The position numbers and the translations under genes were made by a program. The notes under the pieces were generated by a model, which worked only from the letters and a program-made list of their open reading frames with translations, ran no database searches and had not been told where the DNA came from. Positions 11,122 to 22,545 of a stretch of DNA of 64,000 bases are shown here, in pieces. Numbering within the stretch: position 1 is the stretch's first letter; each line of letters starts with the position of its first letter. Source of the stretch: Meconema thalassinum (Eukaryota; Arthropoda; Insecta; Orthoptera; Tettigoniidae); the NCBI GenBank assembly GCA_946902985.2, contig OX336388.2:369383387-369447386 (forward strand), read 5' to 3'.

Positions 11122-12545
11122 TGAAAAAAAAAATAGGCTTATGAGATCACCTTTCGTCCGTGAGTCTGTGTGAGGTGTGTGTGTGTGTCCCCTAATAACT
11201 TCTAAACGGCTGGAGCGATTTCAATGAAACTCGGTAGGTTCATAGCACTATACCGGGCGACCCGACCGTGCCCTTCAAATTTTGTTATGTCTCATCAATA
11301 AAACATGGCGGCTATGCGAAATATTTCACCAGCATTCAATATCTCCGAACCTATTCCCGATATCACCCTGGAATTTATTACGGTGATAAAGGGAACTACT
11401 AGAAGTTCACCTATGTGACTTTTGAAAAACTGGTAACTACAAAACCAACATGGCGGACAAGCGAATTTGCGACGTTTAAATAGACGTTTCTCGCGATTTA
11501 AGCAACCAAACGCAATAAAACTTGGTACAGTATATGTTTATATACATTGTAATGCACCGACATCTAACTTCGTTCAATTGTTTACATAACCACAAGATGG
11601 TGGCTGTGCGAAATATTTCACCGGCATTCTATATCTCTGAAACTATTAGCGGTATCATCCCGAAATTTTGTACGGAAATAAAGGACGCTACTGAAAGTTC
11701 ATCTATAAGACTTTCAAAACCCGGTTAACTACAAAACGAACATGGCGGCCAAGCGAATTTGAAAATTTTAAATATAGCTTCCTCGCGATTTAATGTTCCA
11801 AACGCAATGAAATCTGGTACAGAAAATGTTTATACACATTGTAATGCACTGGTATCTAATTTAGTTCAATTGTTTACATAACCTCAAGATGGCAGCTGTG
11901 CGAATTTTAAATTTAAGTTTTATTTCTGTGTCGTAATCATGCGATTGAAGTGAAAGTATGAATAATGAACCTACGCAATAATTTTCCTTTATTGGTACAT
12001 GACTCTATGGCCTATACATTTAACAATCCAACATGTCGACCATCCGAAATATTTAGACGGCTCTGAATATCTACGAATCTATTATAGCAATCAAACTGAT
12101 ATTTTTATGTTCATAGGGGCTATGAACTCAAGTTCACCTATAGGACTTTAAATAACCTGGCGATCACAAATCCAACATGGCGGCGAAGCGAAGTATAAAT
12201 ATTCACATGGGCGTTTCTCGCAATTTAACCATCCGAGTGCAGTGAAACTTGGTACAGTAAATCCTTATATGAATGTTAAACCACTGGCATCTAATTTATT
12301 TCAATTGTTTCCATAACCACAAGATGGCAGCCGTGCGAAATTTTAAAATCTCCTTGCTACTTTTTGCGTCCTAATTATGCGATTGAAGTTTGAACGCTAC
12401 ACTTACACAATAATCTTCATGTAACAGTACATAACTCTAGGACCTACATATTTTAAATCCAACATGGCGACCATCCGAAATATTTAGTCGGTTCTCAATA
12501 CCTAAGAATCTATTAAAGCAATCAAACTGAAATTTTGTATGTTGA
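11122..12545. mobile_element. Helentron/HINE-like element with CATGGCGGC tandem array
   Basis: The left end (TAGCCCATTTTCAATTTTGAAAAA...ATAGGCTTATGAGATCA) resembles the hairpin ends at 2536-2574 and 53303-53345. A GT tract follows (11171-11188). The core is tandem: ATGG(C/T)(G/A)GCTRTGCG recurs at 11304, 11597 and 11889 (periods 293 and 292), then at 12325 after a longer 436 bp step. A second motif, CATGGCGACCATCCGAAATATTTAG, recurs at about 12034 and 12462. A 140 bp piece of the same family is at 33585-33722. Confidence 0.6.
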
Positions 12546-12652
12546 TAGTGGCAGTTAACAAAAGTAGGATATATGAAAATAGGCTGTATAGTTCTTCACG
12601 GAACTACTTGTTATCATTTCAAATGATCTTGTCGACTTCATCGTTATGCTTT

Positions 12653-12905
12653 GGTCTACCGTTATGCGTTACGGTTACGGCGTATATGACGTCATCATGT
12701 TGTTCAGTGCTTATGCACCGAGTCTGAGTTTACTCCTGGGGTCTGGCGTTATGCGACACGGAGACGGCGAGTGCGTGACGTCATGCAGCTCCCGCTCGGG
12801 AAGCCTAAGTTAAAGGGTAATGGATTCTGTTGAATCTGAGTTTACTCCTGAGGTCTGGCGTTATGCGATAAGGAGACGGTTAGTGCGTGACGTCATGCAG
12901 AAGCC
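12653..12905. repeat. Three short tandem units, each with a TGACGTCA palindrome
   Basis: GGTCTACCGTTATGCG at 12653, GGTCTGGCGTTATGCG at 12740 and the same at 12852 start three related units (steps 87 and 112 bp). Each ends near a TGACGTCA, the consensus cAMP-response element and an 8 bp palindrome. Units 2 and 3 also share CTGAGTTTACTCCTG upstream. Whether the sites bind any factor is unknown. Confidence 0.7.
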
Positions 12906-12957
12906 CTCCTAAGCCTTTCTAGCATGTGTAGCATTTGTAGTATGCGTCATTTGAAAT

Positions 12958-15007
12958 TATATACTGCTCAAAAAAATTAATGCACCACTTTTTTCAAAGG
13001 CCACCAAATTTTTAAAAGTTGACCTACAAGCTCGAAATCTCAGTATGTCGTTTGTCCTGACGCCTACCAAGCATATGCTTCAGCACAACTCCCCAACTTG
13101 AGTAGTTTCGGGGTAGCACCCCGAAAACCATCCCATTTTCGAAAACCGCAAATTGAAGTTTGCGAAAAACGCTGCAGGACTTGTCGCAGGTTGCCAAAGC
13201 AGTCGAAAATGAATGAGTCTTGCTCTTATAGGTTCCACAAACACGTTGAAATCGTTACATTTGACGTTTGGGCATTTTCAACCCCCTTCATCATCACCTA
13301 AACATGGACTACCATTGGGGGGTCTGAGAAGGTACCGGGTGTGTTTAACCACCTGAAAACCTGTACACCGTCCTCAGTTGTTGATTACAGTAAGTTCTTA
13401 AGGCCTCCGGCAATGTCCACACACCCTAACACCCTCAACTGGCATGGGACCAAACCACCCCTTCTCGATTCACCCCTAAGGAAGGTTTTAATCGAGATGT
13501 TTATCAATGCTGCTAATGGGGGGTCTTCCCCTAACGTTTCAAAAAAGGAACTGTGACTTTGTCACCACCCCTTCCCCTGCAACTTCCGTTTGTATGATTT
13601 TTCGAATCAGGCCCTTTTTAAGGGCTGAAACAACGTCTTAATCGCTGAAAGGGTTGTAAAGGTCCTTAGAAGTAGTGGTGACACGAAATCAACCCCTTCC
13701 GATCGATGATTGACATTCCGTCCCCGAAATTCGAAATTTTTGCACCCCCAACCCTCCCTGTCTGGACGCGTAATGCGTCATGGCAGAGTTTTCAGAGTTG
13801 GATGAAAATGAAGCTTATGGCCTGCAATGGAGCCCAAAACAGCAGGCTGGATAGAAATTCATCGGTAGGTTGGGAAACGGGACCAACATTTTTCAAAAAA
13901 GTGTACAGCCTACAGTAAGTACGCCCATGCATAGGCAACCCACATCACGTCCGTGCGTGTGGGTTGCCTATGATCGGCAATAGGTTACAAAGTTTGGCAA
14001 TGGGAGAAAAATGACGTGATGTGGGTTGCCTATGCATTGGTGTACTTACTAGAGGCTGTTAACTTTTTTGAAAACATTTTGGTCCCTTTTCCCACCCTAC
14101 CGATGAATTTACATCCAACCTGCTGTTTTGGGCTTCATTTCAGGCCATAAGCTTCATTTTGATCCAACTCTGAAAACTCTGCCATGACGCGTTACGCGTC
14201 CAGACAGGGAGGGTTGAGGGTGCAAAAATGTCAACTTTGGGGGATGGAATGTCAATCAAACATCGGAAGAGGTTGATTTCGTGTCACCACTACTTCTAAG
14301 GACCTTTACAGCCCTTTCAGCGATTAAGACCTCATTTCAGCCCTTAAAAAGGGCCTGATTCGAGAAATCATACAAACGGGGGTTGCAGGGGAAGGGGTGG
14401 CGACACAGGCGCAGGTCCTCTTTTGAAACGTTAGGGGTAGACCCCCCATTAGCAGCACTGATAAAAATCTCGATTTAAACCTTCCTTAAGGGTGAATCAA
14501 GACGGGGTGGTTTGGTTCCTTGCCAGTTGAGGGTGTTAGGAGGGGTGAACATTGCCGGAGGCCTTATGAACTTACTGCAATCAGCAACTGAGGACGGTGT
14601 GCAGGTTTTCAGGTGGTTAAACACATCCTGTACCTTCTCAGCCGCCCCCAATGGTAGTCCATGTTTAGGGGATGATGAAGGGGGTTGAAAATGCCCAAAC
14701 GTCAAATGTAACGATTTCAACGTGTTCGTGGAACCTTAAGAGCAAGACTCATTCATTTTCGACTGCTTTGGCAACCTGCGACAAGTCCTACAGCGTTTTT
14801 CGCAAACTTCAATTTACGGTTTTCAAAAATGGCCTGGTTTTGGGGGCGCTATCCCGAAACTACACAAGTTGGGGAGTTGTGCTTAAGTATGTGCTTGGTA
14901 GGCGTCGGGGCAAACGTCATACTGAAATTTCGACCTTGTGCAGTCAACTTTCCAAATTTGGTGGCCATTGAAAAAAGTGTTGCTTTAATTTTTTTGAGCA
15001 GTATATA
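12958..15007. mobile_element. Giant near-perfect palindrome (2.05 kb fold-back element)
   Basis: The left arm (about 12960-13951) and right arm (about 14012-15005) are reverse complements over roughly 1 kb each, with a spacer of only about 60 bp. The ends read TATACTGCTCAAAAAAATTAA and, mirrored, TTTTTTTGAGCAGTATA, flanked by TA, so a Tc1/mariner-type TA target is plausible. Peptides from the frames at 13341-13556 (+) and 14475-14720 (-) are versions of one sequence, as a palindrome requires. No transposase is recognisable. The innermost arms pair as CATAGGCAACCCACATCACG with its complement. Confidence 0.85.
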
Positions 15008-15479
15008 AAGTCTAGTCTCTCAGACTGACTGTATCTTTTTCTGTCACGGACTGCAACCTGGGCTCTCGTGTACCTTCCAAGGATACTGTGGGGCGCCACT
15101 CGAGCTGTCTGTCATAAACCTTCACGCGTCAGTTCGTTTCCGGCTAAGAGACAAAGCTGACTGGGGTAATATCCCATCCCACGCGAGCAATGGCGAGGCT
15201 ACACTGGGAAACTCGTGTTTAGTTAATTTTAATTCTTGCGTGTGTTTCTATTGTGATAACGTATAGTTACTCGAGTGAAACAGACTTATATGAGTCGTGA
15301 TATAGCCGGGAACATTAGCAAGGACCAGGAACTATTTCGCCTTGCAATTGTTGCAGCTTCGGACAGCAGAGCGACGCAAACAAATTTACCCGCAATATCA
15401 GGGAGAATGCCTTGCGAATGAGTTCAAAGGATCGTGAAGAAATTCCCCAGGATTCTCAGACTCCACACTTGAAGAGATA

Positions 15480-15605
15480 AACACCAGGATCATCTGAAAG
15501 ATCTGCTGTATGTCCTAGAAATCGGAATAGATAAAACAGAAACTCTTGTGTGCTGTATGAAAAATATGTCTGCAAGGACCATTTGAACCGTGAGCGAGGA
15601 ATTTC
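15480..15605 (+). pseudogene. piggyBac transposase cysteine-rich C-terminal domain, broken
   Basis: One frame reads ERSAVCPRNRNR, a stop, then NRNSCVLYEKYVCKDHLN. The Cys-x2-... Cys ... Cys-x-x-His spacing matches the zinc-binding C-terminal domain that lets piggyBac transposases bind their ends. At least one stop codon interrupts it and the catalytic DDD core is not recognisable upstream, although 15240-15480 may hold scrambled remains. It lies about 360 bp inside the right end of the element, where a transposase C-terminus is expected. Confidence 0.55.
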
Positions 15606-16022
15606 TCAATCAGAAAACCAAAAGGGAGTAAACCAGACTAAGCCTTAGAGTTCAGACGGTAATGACGAGTGATTGACTTTAATATTTCAACCTTTTACGA
15701 CTGCATGAACTCAAACGTTATTATGGATGCGTTTTCTCTGCTTTGAAGTTATGTATTATAATTTATTTTCTGTATGTAGTGTTAATGGCAATAAATTTTG
15801 ATATTTCTATTATGTTTTCTTTACAGACAAGGTCCTTATTCAGAAACATCATGAAAAAGGCATAATATTATTTTTACGTTACGATAAATTTCGCTAAATA
15901 ATAGGGGTAATTTATTACCCCACGCGAGCACTGGCGTGACAAAACTTCGCTCGAGTACTGAAGGGATAGAGTACTGTACTATATGTGGTCTTCATGTATA
16001 GTCATAACATTACAGCTGAAGG

Positions 16023-16275
16023 TACCGGCTCCGTGGCTAAATGGTTAGCGCGTTAGGCTTTGGCCCGAAGTGCCCCGGGTTCGATTCCCGGCCGAGCCAA
16101 CAGGGATTTTAATCTCCTGGGGTTAATTCCCATGGCTCGGGGACTGGGTGTATGTGACGTGTTCATCATCACATCATCCTCATTACGACGCGCAGGTCGC
16201 CCTCGGGCGTCAACTAGAAAGACCTGCACTCAGCCTCTCAGGAGGCCACACGATCATCATCATCATCACCTTATA
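16023..16275 (+). mobile_element. tRNA-derived SINE, family E
   Basis: The head at 16027-16099 looks strongly tRNA-like: acceptor strand GGCTCCG against CCGAGCC (one mismatch), TGGTTAGCGCG in the D-arm region, and a perfect T arm CCGGG-TTCGATT-CCCGG. The anticodon arm does not form. A non-tRNA body (TTAATCTCCTGGGGTTAATT, GCGCAGGTCGCCCTCGGGCG, TCAGGAGGCCACACGATC) and an (ATC)n tail follow, so it is a young SINE. A decayed relative is at 44936-45120. Confidence 0.85.
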
Positions 16276-16884
16276 AATTAAAGATAGGTAAAATAAAACA
16301 TATGTACACAAGCTTCTTACAGTTTTTGAGCATCGGCGATTTTTGATCGTCTGATCACCAATCGTGTCAACTTATGTGTACCTGACGCGTTGCTGCAGAG
16401 AAGAACCGTTCGGCCTACAGTGCTTAAAACTATCACAGATTTAACAAATCACGGAAATTAACTGCGTACGACCCCAACACAACACTTCTGACTGCAACAC
16501 AAGCTCAACAATATACAGATTAACACATTTAACACTGGTTTAAACACAGGAGTTCTATGACTCTTTCTATTCTGCCGCCCCGCAGAGCTCGCCCGCTACC
16601 TGTTCACCGTCAGCACAGTATACAGCGAAGCTTCTGAAAATACAGCGCTGAAGTTCGAGAGGTTTAACAAACAATACGTACTATTATGGTAACATTCTTA
16701 GAAGCAAAAATAGAAAGAACCCTGAAACTTTGTCTACGTTATAACAGGGAGTTGCTAAAATTACTTCTTCGTTGTAATGAGGGGTAATTAACATAGTAAA
16801 TGTAGGAAATCAGCCAGGACCATATACAATTATCGCTGTACTCGGCTTTATCGTTGTATCGATATTCGTTGTACGGAGGTTTGA
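16276..16884. other. Unassigned intergenic DNA
   Basis: No repeat partner in the window and no credible frame. Confidence 0.5.
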
Positions 16885-17440
16885 CTGCTGATGGGGATAT
16901 CAATGCTAGGATGGAAATAGAACTGGGGGGAATGAGAAGGTAATGGTTAAGTGGGGTGAGAATAGGGAAGCGGACACCAATGGGAAATGTTTATTGGCCT
17001 TATGTGCTAGCATGGAGCCATCTGTTGCAAACTCATTCTCGAACCGTAAGGGGATTCACAGGAACCAGATCAATAATATACTGTAAAATTACTGAGCTTC
17101 AATTTAAAATGATACGGAATTGCAGGGTATCTAGGGGCTTTTTTGATGAAACAGACCACAAATTTCTCTGCTGTGAATTAAGCATAGTTAGACCTAAAGT
17201 GCAGAAAATGGGGGCTGTTTACAGACGGCTTAGCGTTGAAAATCGCTAGGATAAGGAACTTCGGCAGATATGCATGGAAATGATTGATGAGAAATTACAA
17301 TGAGTAGATGGTAAAGAATTTCAGGACATTTAAACGGAGTGGTCAGGATACAAGGATGCAGTAGGCCTATTAGTAGCAAAGGCATGTCTTGGGACAACAG
17401 TGTGTAAATACAGGAAAACGCGCATATCCTGGAGGAATGA
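16885..17440 (+). pseudogene. LINE endonuclease C-terminal and linker fragment
   Basis: The frame opens with DGDINARM, the GDFNAR motif of APE endonucleases with Phe changed to Ile. It continues through a TPMGN..W.LC-like block to DHKFLCCELSIVRPKVQKM, the (S)DH motif at the end of the domain. A charged linker follows (ELRQICMEMIDEKL...DGKEFQDI...EWSGYKDAV). At least three stops or shifts break it and the reverse transcriptase is absent. It is probably the same broad family as the fragment at 10492, covering a later part of the protein. Confidence 0.65.
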
Positions 17441-18477
17441 CATAGTGAATTCTGCTTTTAAAAGTAAAAGTAAAGCTTAATAAATGTCTTAAAAAGTATT
17501 TTTGTGCCGGGACTTGAATCTTCGATCTTCAGGGTGGCTGATAAAATTGTTGCAAAACGCGATTGCTGGTTATGGAACGACATTCAAAGCAAACTAGAGC
17601 CTTCCAAAATAGCCGTGTTCTGTTAAAATGAAATTCCAAAATACAGCACTACATATTGCTCATATTTAATACTGAAAACATAGAACTGAGACAAATCCCG
17701 CAAATATGCTAATTTTTTCTAATAGTTCTAACAGATAGATTCGAAATCTTGCTAAACCTAGATACAAGGTAATAGACCTGGCAACGCTGTGCCCGATACT
17801 CACAAAATACGCAATATGACACACGATTACTGAAGTCAGCATTGAATTTCTTTTGAAACAGTTCATCTACGCGAGAACATGCTCAACTACTGAAGTCAGC
17901 AGAGAACCTATTTTGAAACAGTCTATCAGTAAGACTAATGTGATAAAGAAAATGTCAGTAACAGTTTAAAGCCTCAGCTTTTTAATCACCTTAATTCTGT
18001 ACGACTCCGAGATTCATTCGGCTTTGCCTACAAATGGCCAGCGGAAAGATTTACGATTCTCGCAGAATGGAAGGTTGCCTGAGCGTAAGCCTGATCACAT
18101 TCATTGGCATCGAAATAAAAACAAGAAGATCCACCTCCATATCGGCAATTGGCTTCTGCCTGCGTCCCTCGTTTAGCTTTACGCTTCAAATAGCATTTCA
18201 ACAGCGCTGGATCGGGCCTATGACGACTCATGTTAACATCAATAAGATAATGGGAAGCAGGTAGTCTAAACCACGACCTCCTGGGAGAGAGTTAACTCAA
18301 TGAGGAGTAATGCTCGTCAAAAGGGTGCACAGTAGTGCAAACTGAGGGATGAAAGGGGTCTGGTTGAGGGAAGAGGAAATGAGTTATGATACCGGAACGA
18401 GTGGGAGGGCTAATACAGAGACTGAACTTAAAGGGGATGGAGTGAAATATTCGAAGTCTATAACTGAATTATAATCA
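17441..18477. other. Unassigned intergenic DNA
   Basis: A short direct duplication is visible (GAAGTCAGC.TTGAA or AGAACC...TTTTGAAACAGT.C ATC near 17831-17865 and 17891-17927). A weak minus-strand tRNA-like word (ACTTGAATCTTCGATCTTCAGG) lies near 17512. No gene is recognised. Confidence 0.45.
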
Positions 18478-19128
18478 AGAAGAGGAAAATCATCAGATAT
18501 TCCTAACGAGTAACACTCGAGAAGTGTCGGACAGCTATTGGTATAATATTGAAGAAGATGGAATAGAAGTAATTTTTATGGCTGGCTGAAAGAATTCGAT
18601 GTTTATTTTATGTCGTAATACCTAGGACATGTTGTGAATTTGGGAGAAAAAAAAAAGGTCAAAAATATATAAGATTGGTTTATAACCTCCGGTCGCGAAT
18701 GTGCTCTAAAGTTTGCCAATATTCGGAAAAATGAATATTCTTGCGATAATTTTCTATCTTGCTTAACTAGTCAATATTAAAATGAAATAGTTCTAGGCGA
18801 CTATTACTCAAACCGATAATTATGTAGAAAAAAGAATGGTTTAAATCGGTTAAAGTTTTCCGTTCGCGCAACAGCTGTCAAATCTAACAAATTCTCGCGC
18901 TGAAAGTTACTGCTGTATATCAATTGAAAATAAGGACCATGAAAAATGACTTCAAATCTATCTTTGCTTATTAGTAGACTTTGAGATTGTTTTGGGGGCT
19001 TATTACTTACGTGGTAATTGTAATAACTATTTGACTAGAAATACCAAAACACATTCGGATAAAATTAACATTATATCAACTTCACTATCTTGTAGATATG
19101 TACTTATTTCAGTGTTTAAGTTTCTATT
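18478..19128. repeat. 650 bp interspersed repeat, copy A (uninterrupted)
   Basis: It runs from GAGGAAAATCATCAGATA to TACTTATTTCAGTGTTTA and aligns collinearly with copy B at 19531-22801. The alignment holds once three insertions in B are removed. Landmarks are CACTCGAGAAGTGTCGGACA, GGCTGGCTGAAAGAATTCGA, CCGATAATTATGTAGAAAA and AATAACTATTTGACTAGAAA. No coding capacity or clear termini are seen, so its class is unknown. Its value is as an empty-site reference. Confidence 0.85.
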
Positions 19129-19204
19129 CTTTTCTTTTTCGTTGGGTAAGAGATTTATTGTTAAATAACAAATGACTATACACCATTTTGAACATGTATT
19201 AACC

Positions 19205-19530
19205 GGGTGAGTTATCCGTGGTCGTTACGGCATGACTGCTGGCAGTCGCTCACATCCGGGAGGCGAGGAGGTTCGAATCCCCCCGCCGGCAACCTTGAAG
19301 ATGGTCTTCTGTGGTTTCCCATCTTCCTTCCAGACAAATGCCGGGGTTGGTCCCAAACTATAGGCCACAGCCGCTACCTTCCAACTCCTCGTCCTTACAT
19401 TCCAACTTTCCTCCCCAACGGTACTTGAAGCTCACCCATTGGGTGTCCGCCTCGAAGCAGCTACAACAATGGCGAGCCGAACATGTCCTCGGACACTCCC
19501 GGCACCAAAAGCCATACACCAAAAAAAATC
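19205..19530 (+). mobile_element. tRNA-derived SINE, family F
   Basis: The head GTTATCCGTGGTCGTTACGG is followed by B box GGTTCGAATCCCCCCGCC. The body includes GAAGATGGTCTTCTGTGG, GCCACAGCCGC and CATGTCCTCGGACACTCCCG, then GCACCAAAAGCCATAC and an A-rich tail. The 3' third recurs at 35900-35995. It sits exactly between copies A and B of the 650 bp repeat. Confidence 0.8.
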
Positions 19531-19840
19531 AAAAAGAGGAAAATCATCAGATACTTCTAACGAGTAACACTCGAGAAGTGTCGGACAGATATTGTATACT
19601 ATTGAAGAAGATGGAATAGCGGTAATTTTTAGGGCTGGCTGAAAGAATTCGAGGAATAACTTATTTCATTTCGCAATTCCGCGGGCATGTTGTGAATTGG
19701 GGAGAATATAAAAAAGTTCAGGTATAAAATTGGTTTATATCTTCCGGTCGTACATGTGGTCTTAAGTTTGCCGAAATTGGAAAAATGTATATTTTTGCGA
19801 ACATTTTCTATCTTGCTTAATTAGTCAATATTTAAATGTA

Positions 19841-20143
19841 CTACCCTGCCAAGGAATAATTGTTACTGATAGACGTGGAGCGGGGTTTTTGTGCATACTG
19901 TACATCACGTCATCTCGCCAGGTTAAGGCTGCCACGGGCGGATTATGGGCACGAGGGAGAACGCATGTACAGTCATACAATGAGAACACACCGCACAGCG
20001 CACGACCCAGCACGATTCATGCACACACACGACATGCGATGAGGTTTCGCTGGCGACGACTGCACGTCTATCCCAGGCGTGTGGCTGGGCGGAGCGCATT
20101 AGTTCCGATTTCCACCACCGGCAACAATTCGTTGGCAGGGTAG
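19841..20143. mobile_element. Tc1/mariner-type MITE, 303 bp
   Basis: The terminal inverted repeat is CTACCCTGCCAA(G/C)GAAT, flanked by TA at 19839-19840 and 20144-20145. Copy A lacks the segment. Size, TA target and absence of coding sequence indicate a MITE mobilised in trans. Two short frames inside are incidental. Confidence 0.75.
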
Positions 20144-20385
20144 TATTAGCTTTAGGCGACTCTTACTCACACCGATAATTATGTAGAAAAAGGATGGTTT
20201 AAATCGGTTAAGGTTTTCCGCTCGCACAACAGCTGTCAATATTTAACAAATTATCGCGCTAAAAGTTACAATATCAATTGAAAATAAGGCAAAAAATTGA
20301 GAATGGCTTCAAATATATCTTTGCTTATTAATATATTTCTAGATTGTTTGGGGTGCTTATCACTTACGTGTTTAATAGTAATAAC

Positions 20386-21692
20386 CAGTGCTTTTTTTTT
20401 AGAATTAAGGGGTACTCTACCGGTACTCTCAGTTTTAGTCGACAAAACATCACGATTTTGCAATTTTTGGCAATTAGGAAAGTACGGTCATTGTTTGTGT
20501 TCGAATGATTAACTTTCAGCTTTTTCGATGCCTGGGTGGATGTTAAATAGTTAGTTATTTCCTTCATCCTACAAAACTAATGTCGACCAAAATATTATGT
20601 GTACTTGAGTTTGCAGGTTGTTTGTGAAGTAACCAATAGACTTACTTAAAATCCAATAACATCATAATTTTTGTCGTTCTATTTTACGTTATTTCATGTT
20701 GGTTTGGAATTTTTAATTTATTTTGTAATATTTTTTATCGCAGTTGGAATACAAAACGTGCCCGTTTTTAAGCGTGTTTCAATCATGCGTCACATTTAAG
20801 AATTATTATCTCAAAAACTCGTCATCAGATCAAATCCAAATTTTAACACAATATACATTGGAATGTTTTATATCTGGTTTATTAATTTCAAATTTTTGTG
20901 TGTCCAAGAAATCATGTTGTCATCATTTTTGTAAGGTAACTTTTTATCGGGTCGGGGTGGTTGGAAAATGTATTTCTTGGTAGCGTTGTAACTTATACAT
21001 CAAAACGTTATGCTGTATGACTGTGAAATACGTAAATTAATTCACTTATTTTATATCGGTTTGTATATGTACGGGGAAATAAGACATGGTTCACCAGCTA
21101 GCCACTCCGGGGAAAGCTGTACAGCGTTGACAAGATGGAGCCCATCACGAGACACGGCGCTCCTCGCTTGGATGTGGCGCATGGTTGAAACACGCTTAAA
21201 AACGGGCACTTTTTGTGTTCCAACTGCAATAAAAAATATTACAATATAAATAAAAAATTCCAAACCTACATGAACTAGCGTAAAATAGAACGACAAAAAT
21301 GATAATGTTATTGGATTTTATGTAGGTCTATTGGTTACTTCACAAACAACCTTCAAACTCGAGTGCACATAATATTTTGGTCGACAGTAACCACACGCAC
21401 AAAATTACAACCAATCCCGCCTCCAAATAATAGCCTGTGTACTTATAAGAACGGAGTGCCGAGTTTCCGACCAAAAGAAACTGATTCGATAGATCGATTT
21501 AAATCGAGGATTACTCGAAGTCTCCTCCAACAGTTGTGAACAGCACGATGACGCCAGCTGATCGGTGAACTTTCAAGTCGGAAGTTATATTTGCCGGACT
21601 AGATATAAACGTACCAATATTTTTCTTAAACAGATTTCAAATGTATAAGGGGTACGCGTCCCCCCGCGTTCCGCCTGAAAAAAAAAGTAATG
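20386..21692. mobile_element. Non-autonomous hAT element, 1.3 kb, with internal inverted repeat
   Basis: A perfect 8 bp duplication GTAATAAC (20378-20385 and 21693-21700) flanks ends CAGTGCTTTTTTTTTAG and, inverted, CATTACTTTTTTTTTCAG. An 8 bp target and CA-initial ends are diagnostic of hAT. Copy A provides the empty site. Inside, about 217 bp arms at 20582-20799 and 21171-21386 are inverted copies (GTCGACCAAAATATTATGTG and complement), possibly an older fold-back insertion. No transposase is encoded. Confidence 0.85.
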
Positions 21693-21982
21693 GTAATAAC
21701 TATTTGACTAGAAATACCAGAACACATTGAGATACAATTAACATATATCAACTTCGCAATATAAAAGGTGCGATCAAAAAGTAACGAGCCGGAGGCTGCA
21801 ATGCGCAAACCGGTGACGACATCGGCTAACCGTGGCGTTTGTAACGAGGTGTGGTTCCGATCAGAGCATGGAAGGTCACAGCCCATCCCTAGAGGGCACG
21901 CGTGCACGTCTCGTGACGATACCAAGCGAGCAGCAGCATGCATCAATCGTCCATCGCTGCCAGTCGCATTGCAAACAGTGAC

Positions 21983-22345
21983 ATGGAGACGTCAAACGAA
22001 GAGCAAAGAGGTGTTGTTCGGTTTCTGACAGCGTAAGGAGTAGGGGGAACTGACATTCAACGCCGAATGTCACAAGTGTACGGCGAACACTGCATGTCCC
22101 TTGCAAGAGTCAAGGCGTGGCACAAGCGCTTCAGGGAAGGACGGGTGTCGTTAGCCGATGATGCCCGGTCTGGGGCACCCCCTGCATTACCGATGACAAC
22201 GTCCAGCTGGTTGATGCACTCATTACCCAGAACCACCGAGTGACAGTGAACCCAAGAGCCGCCGTGGTAGGATTGAGCGACGGAAGTTTGCACACCATCA
22301 TGAAGGAACGAGTGCACTTGCGGAAAGTGTGTGCCCAATGGGTGC
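21983..22345 (+). pseudogene. Mariner transposase N-terminus, left arm
   Basis: From ATG at 21983 the frame reads METSNEEQRGVVRFLTA, a stop, then a helix-turn-helix region (GGTDIQRRMSQVYGEHCMSL...VKAWHKRFREGR). It continues SLADDARSGAPP, the linker typical of mariner transposases. Later words VGSLHTIMKE-like and HLRKVCAQWVP survive in shifted frames. Mariner transposases are about 345 residues with a DD34D core. Only the DNA-binding third is here, with a stop and at least two frameshifts. The catalytic domain is absent. Confidence 0.75.
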
Positions 22346-22373
22346 CCCAGAGTCTTCAACCACACCAGGAACA

Positions 22374-22545
22374 ACACCCGTCCTTCCCTGAAGCGCTTGT
22401 GCCACGCCTTGACCCTTGCAAGGGACATGCAGTGTTCGCCGTACACTTGTGACATTCGGCGATGAATGTCCATTCCCCCTACTCCTTCCGCTGTCAGAAA
22501 CCGAACAACACCTCTGTGCTCTTCGTTTCACGCCTCCATGCACTG
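22374..22545 (-). pseudogene. Mariner transposase N-terminus, right arm (inverted duplicate)
   Basis: The minus strand repeats the same N-terminal coding segment (MDIHRRMSQVYGEHCMSLARVKAWHKRFREGR within one 138-residue frame from 22473). It then departs after GRV into spacer sequence. It lacks the left arm's stop at the equivalent codon (GAA for TAA) but has its own stop near the start. It is therefore an independently decayed duplicate. Confidence 0.7.

Larger units (their letters stand above)
11042..15965 (+). mobile_element. Decayed piggyBac-like element with nested repeats
   Basis: Inverted ends can be aligned: CCC(T)CCAGTACTAGCGCGGGGTAAT at 11042 and, in reverse complement from 15965, CCCTTCAGTACTCGAGCG. 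The CGTGGGGTAATAAATTACCCC block follows a little further in. CCC-initial ends fit piggyBac. A cysteine-rich C-terminal domain of piggyBac type is encoded near the right end (15480-15605). The expected TTAA duplication is not intact (CTAG left, ATAG right). The interior has been replaced or invaded by the array at 11122-12545 and the palindrome at 12958-15007. Linking both ends to one element is inference. Confidence 0.5.

Noticed and set aside
13341..14971. Several 70-99 residue frames in the palindrome
   Set aside because: They repeat as mirror copies on opposite arms and strands, and the frames break differently on each arm.
16027..16099. Functional tRNA gene
   Set aside because: The T arm and B box are good, but the anticodon arm does not pair, the acceptor has a mismatch, and a SINE body with an (ATC)n tail follows.
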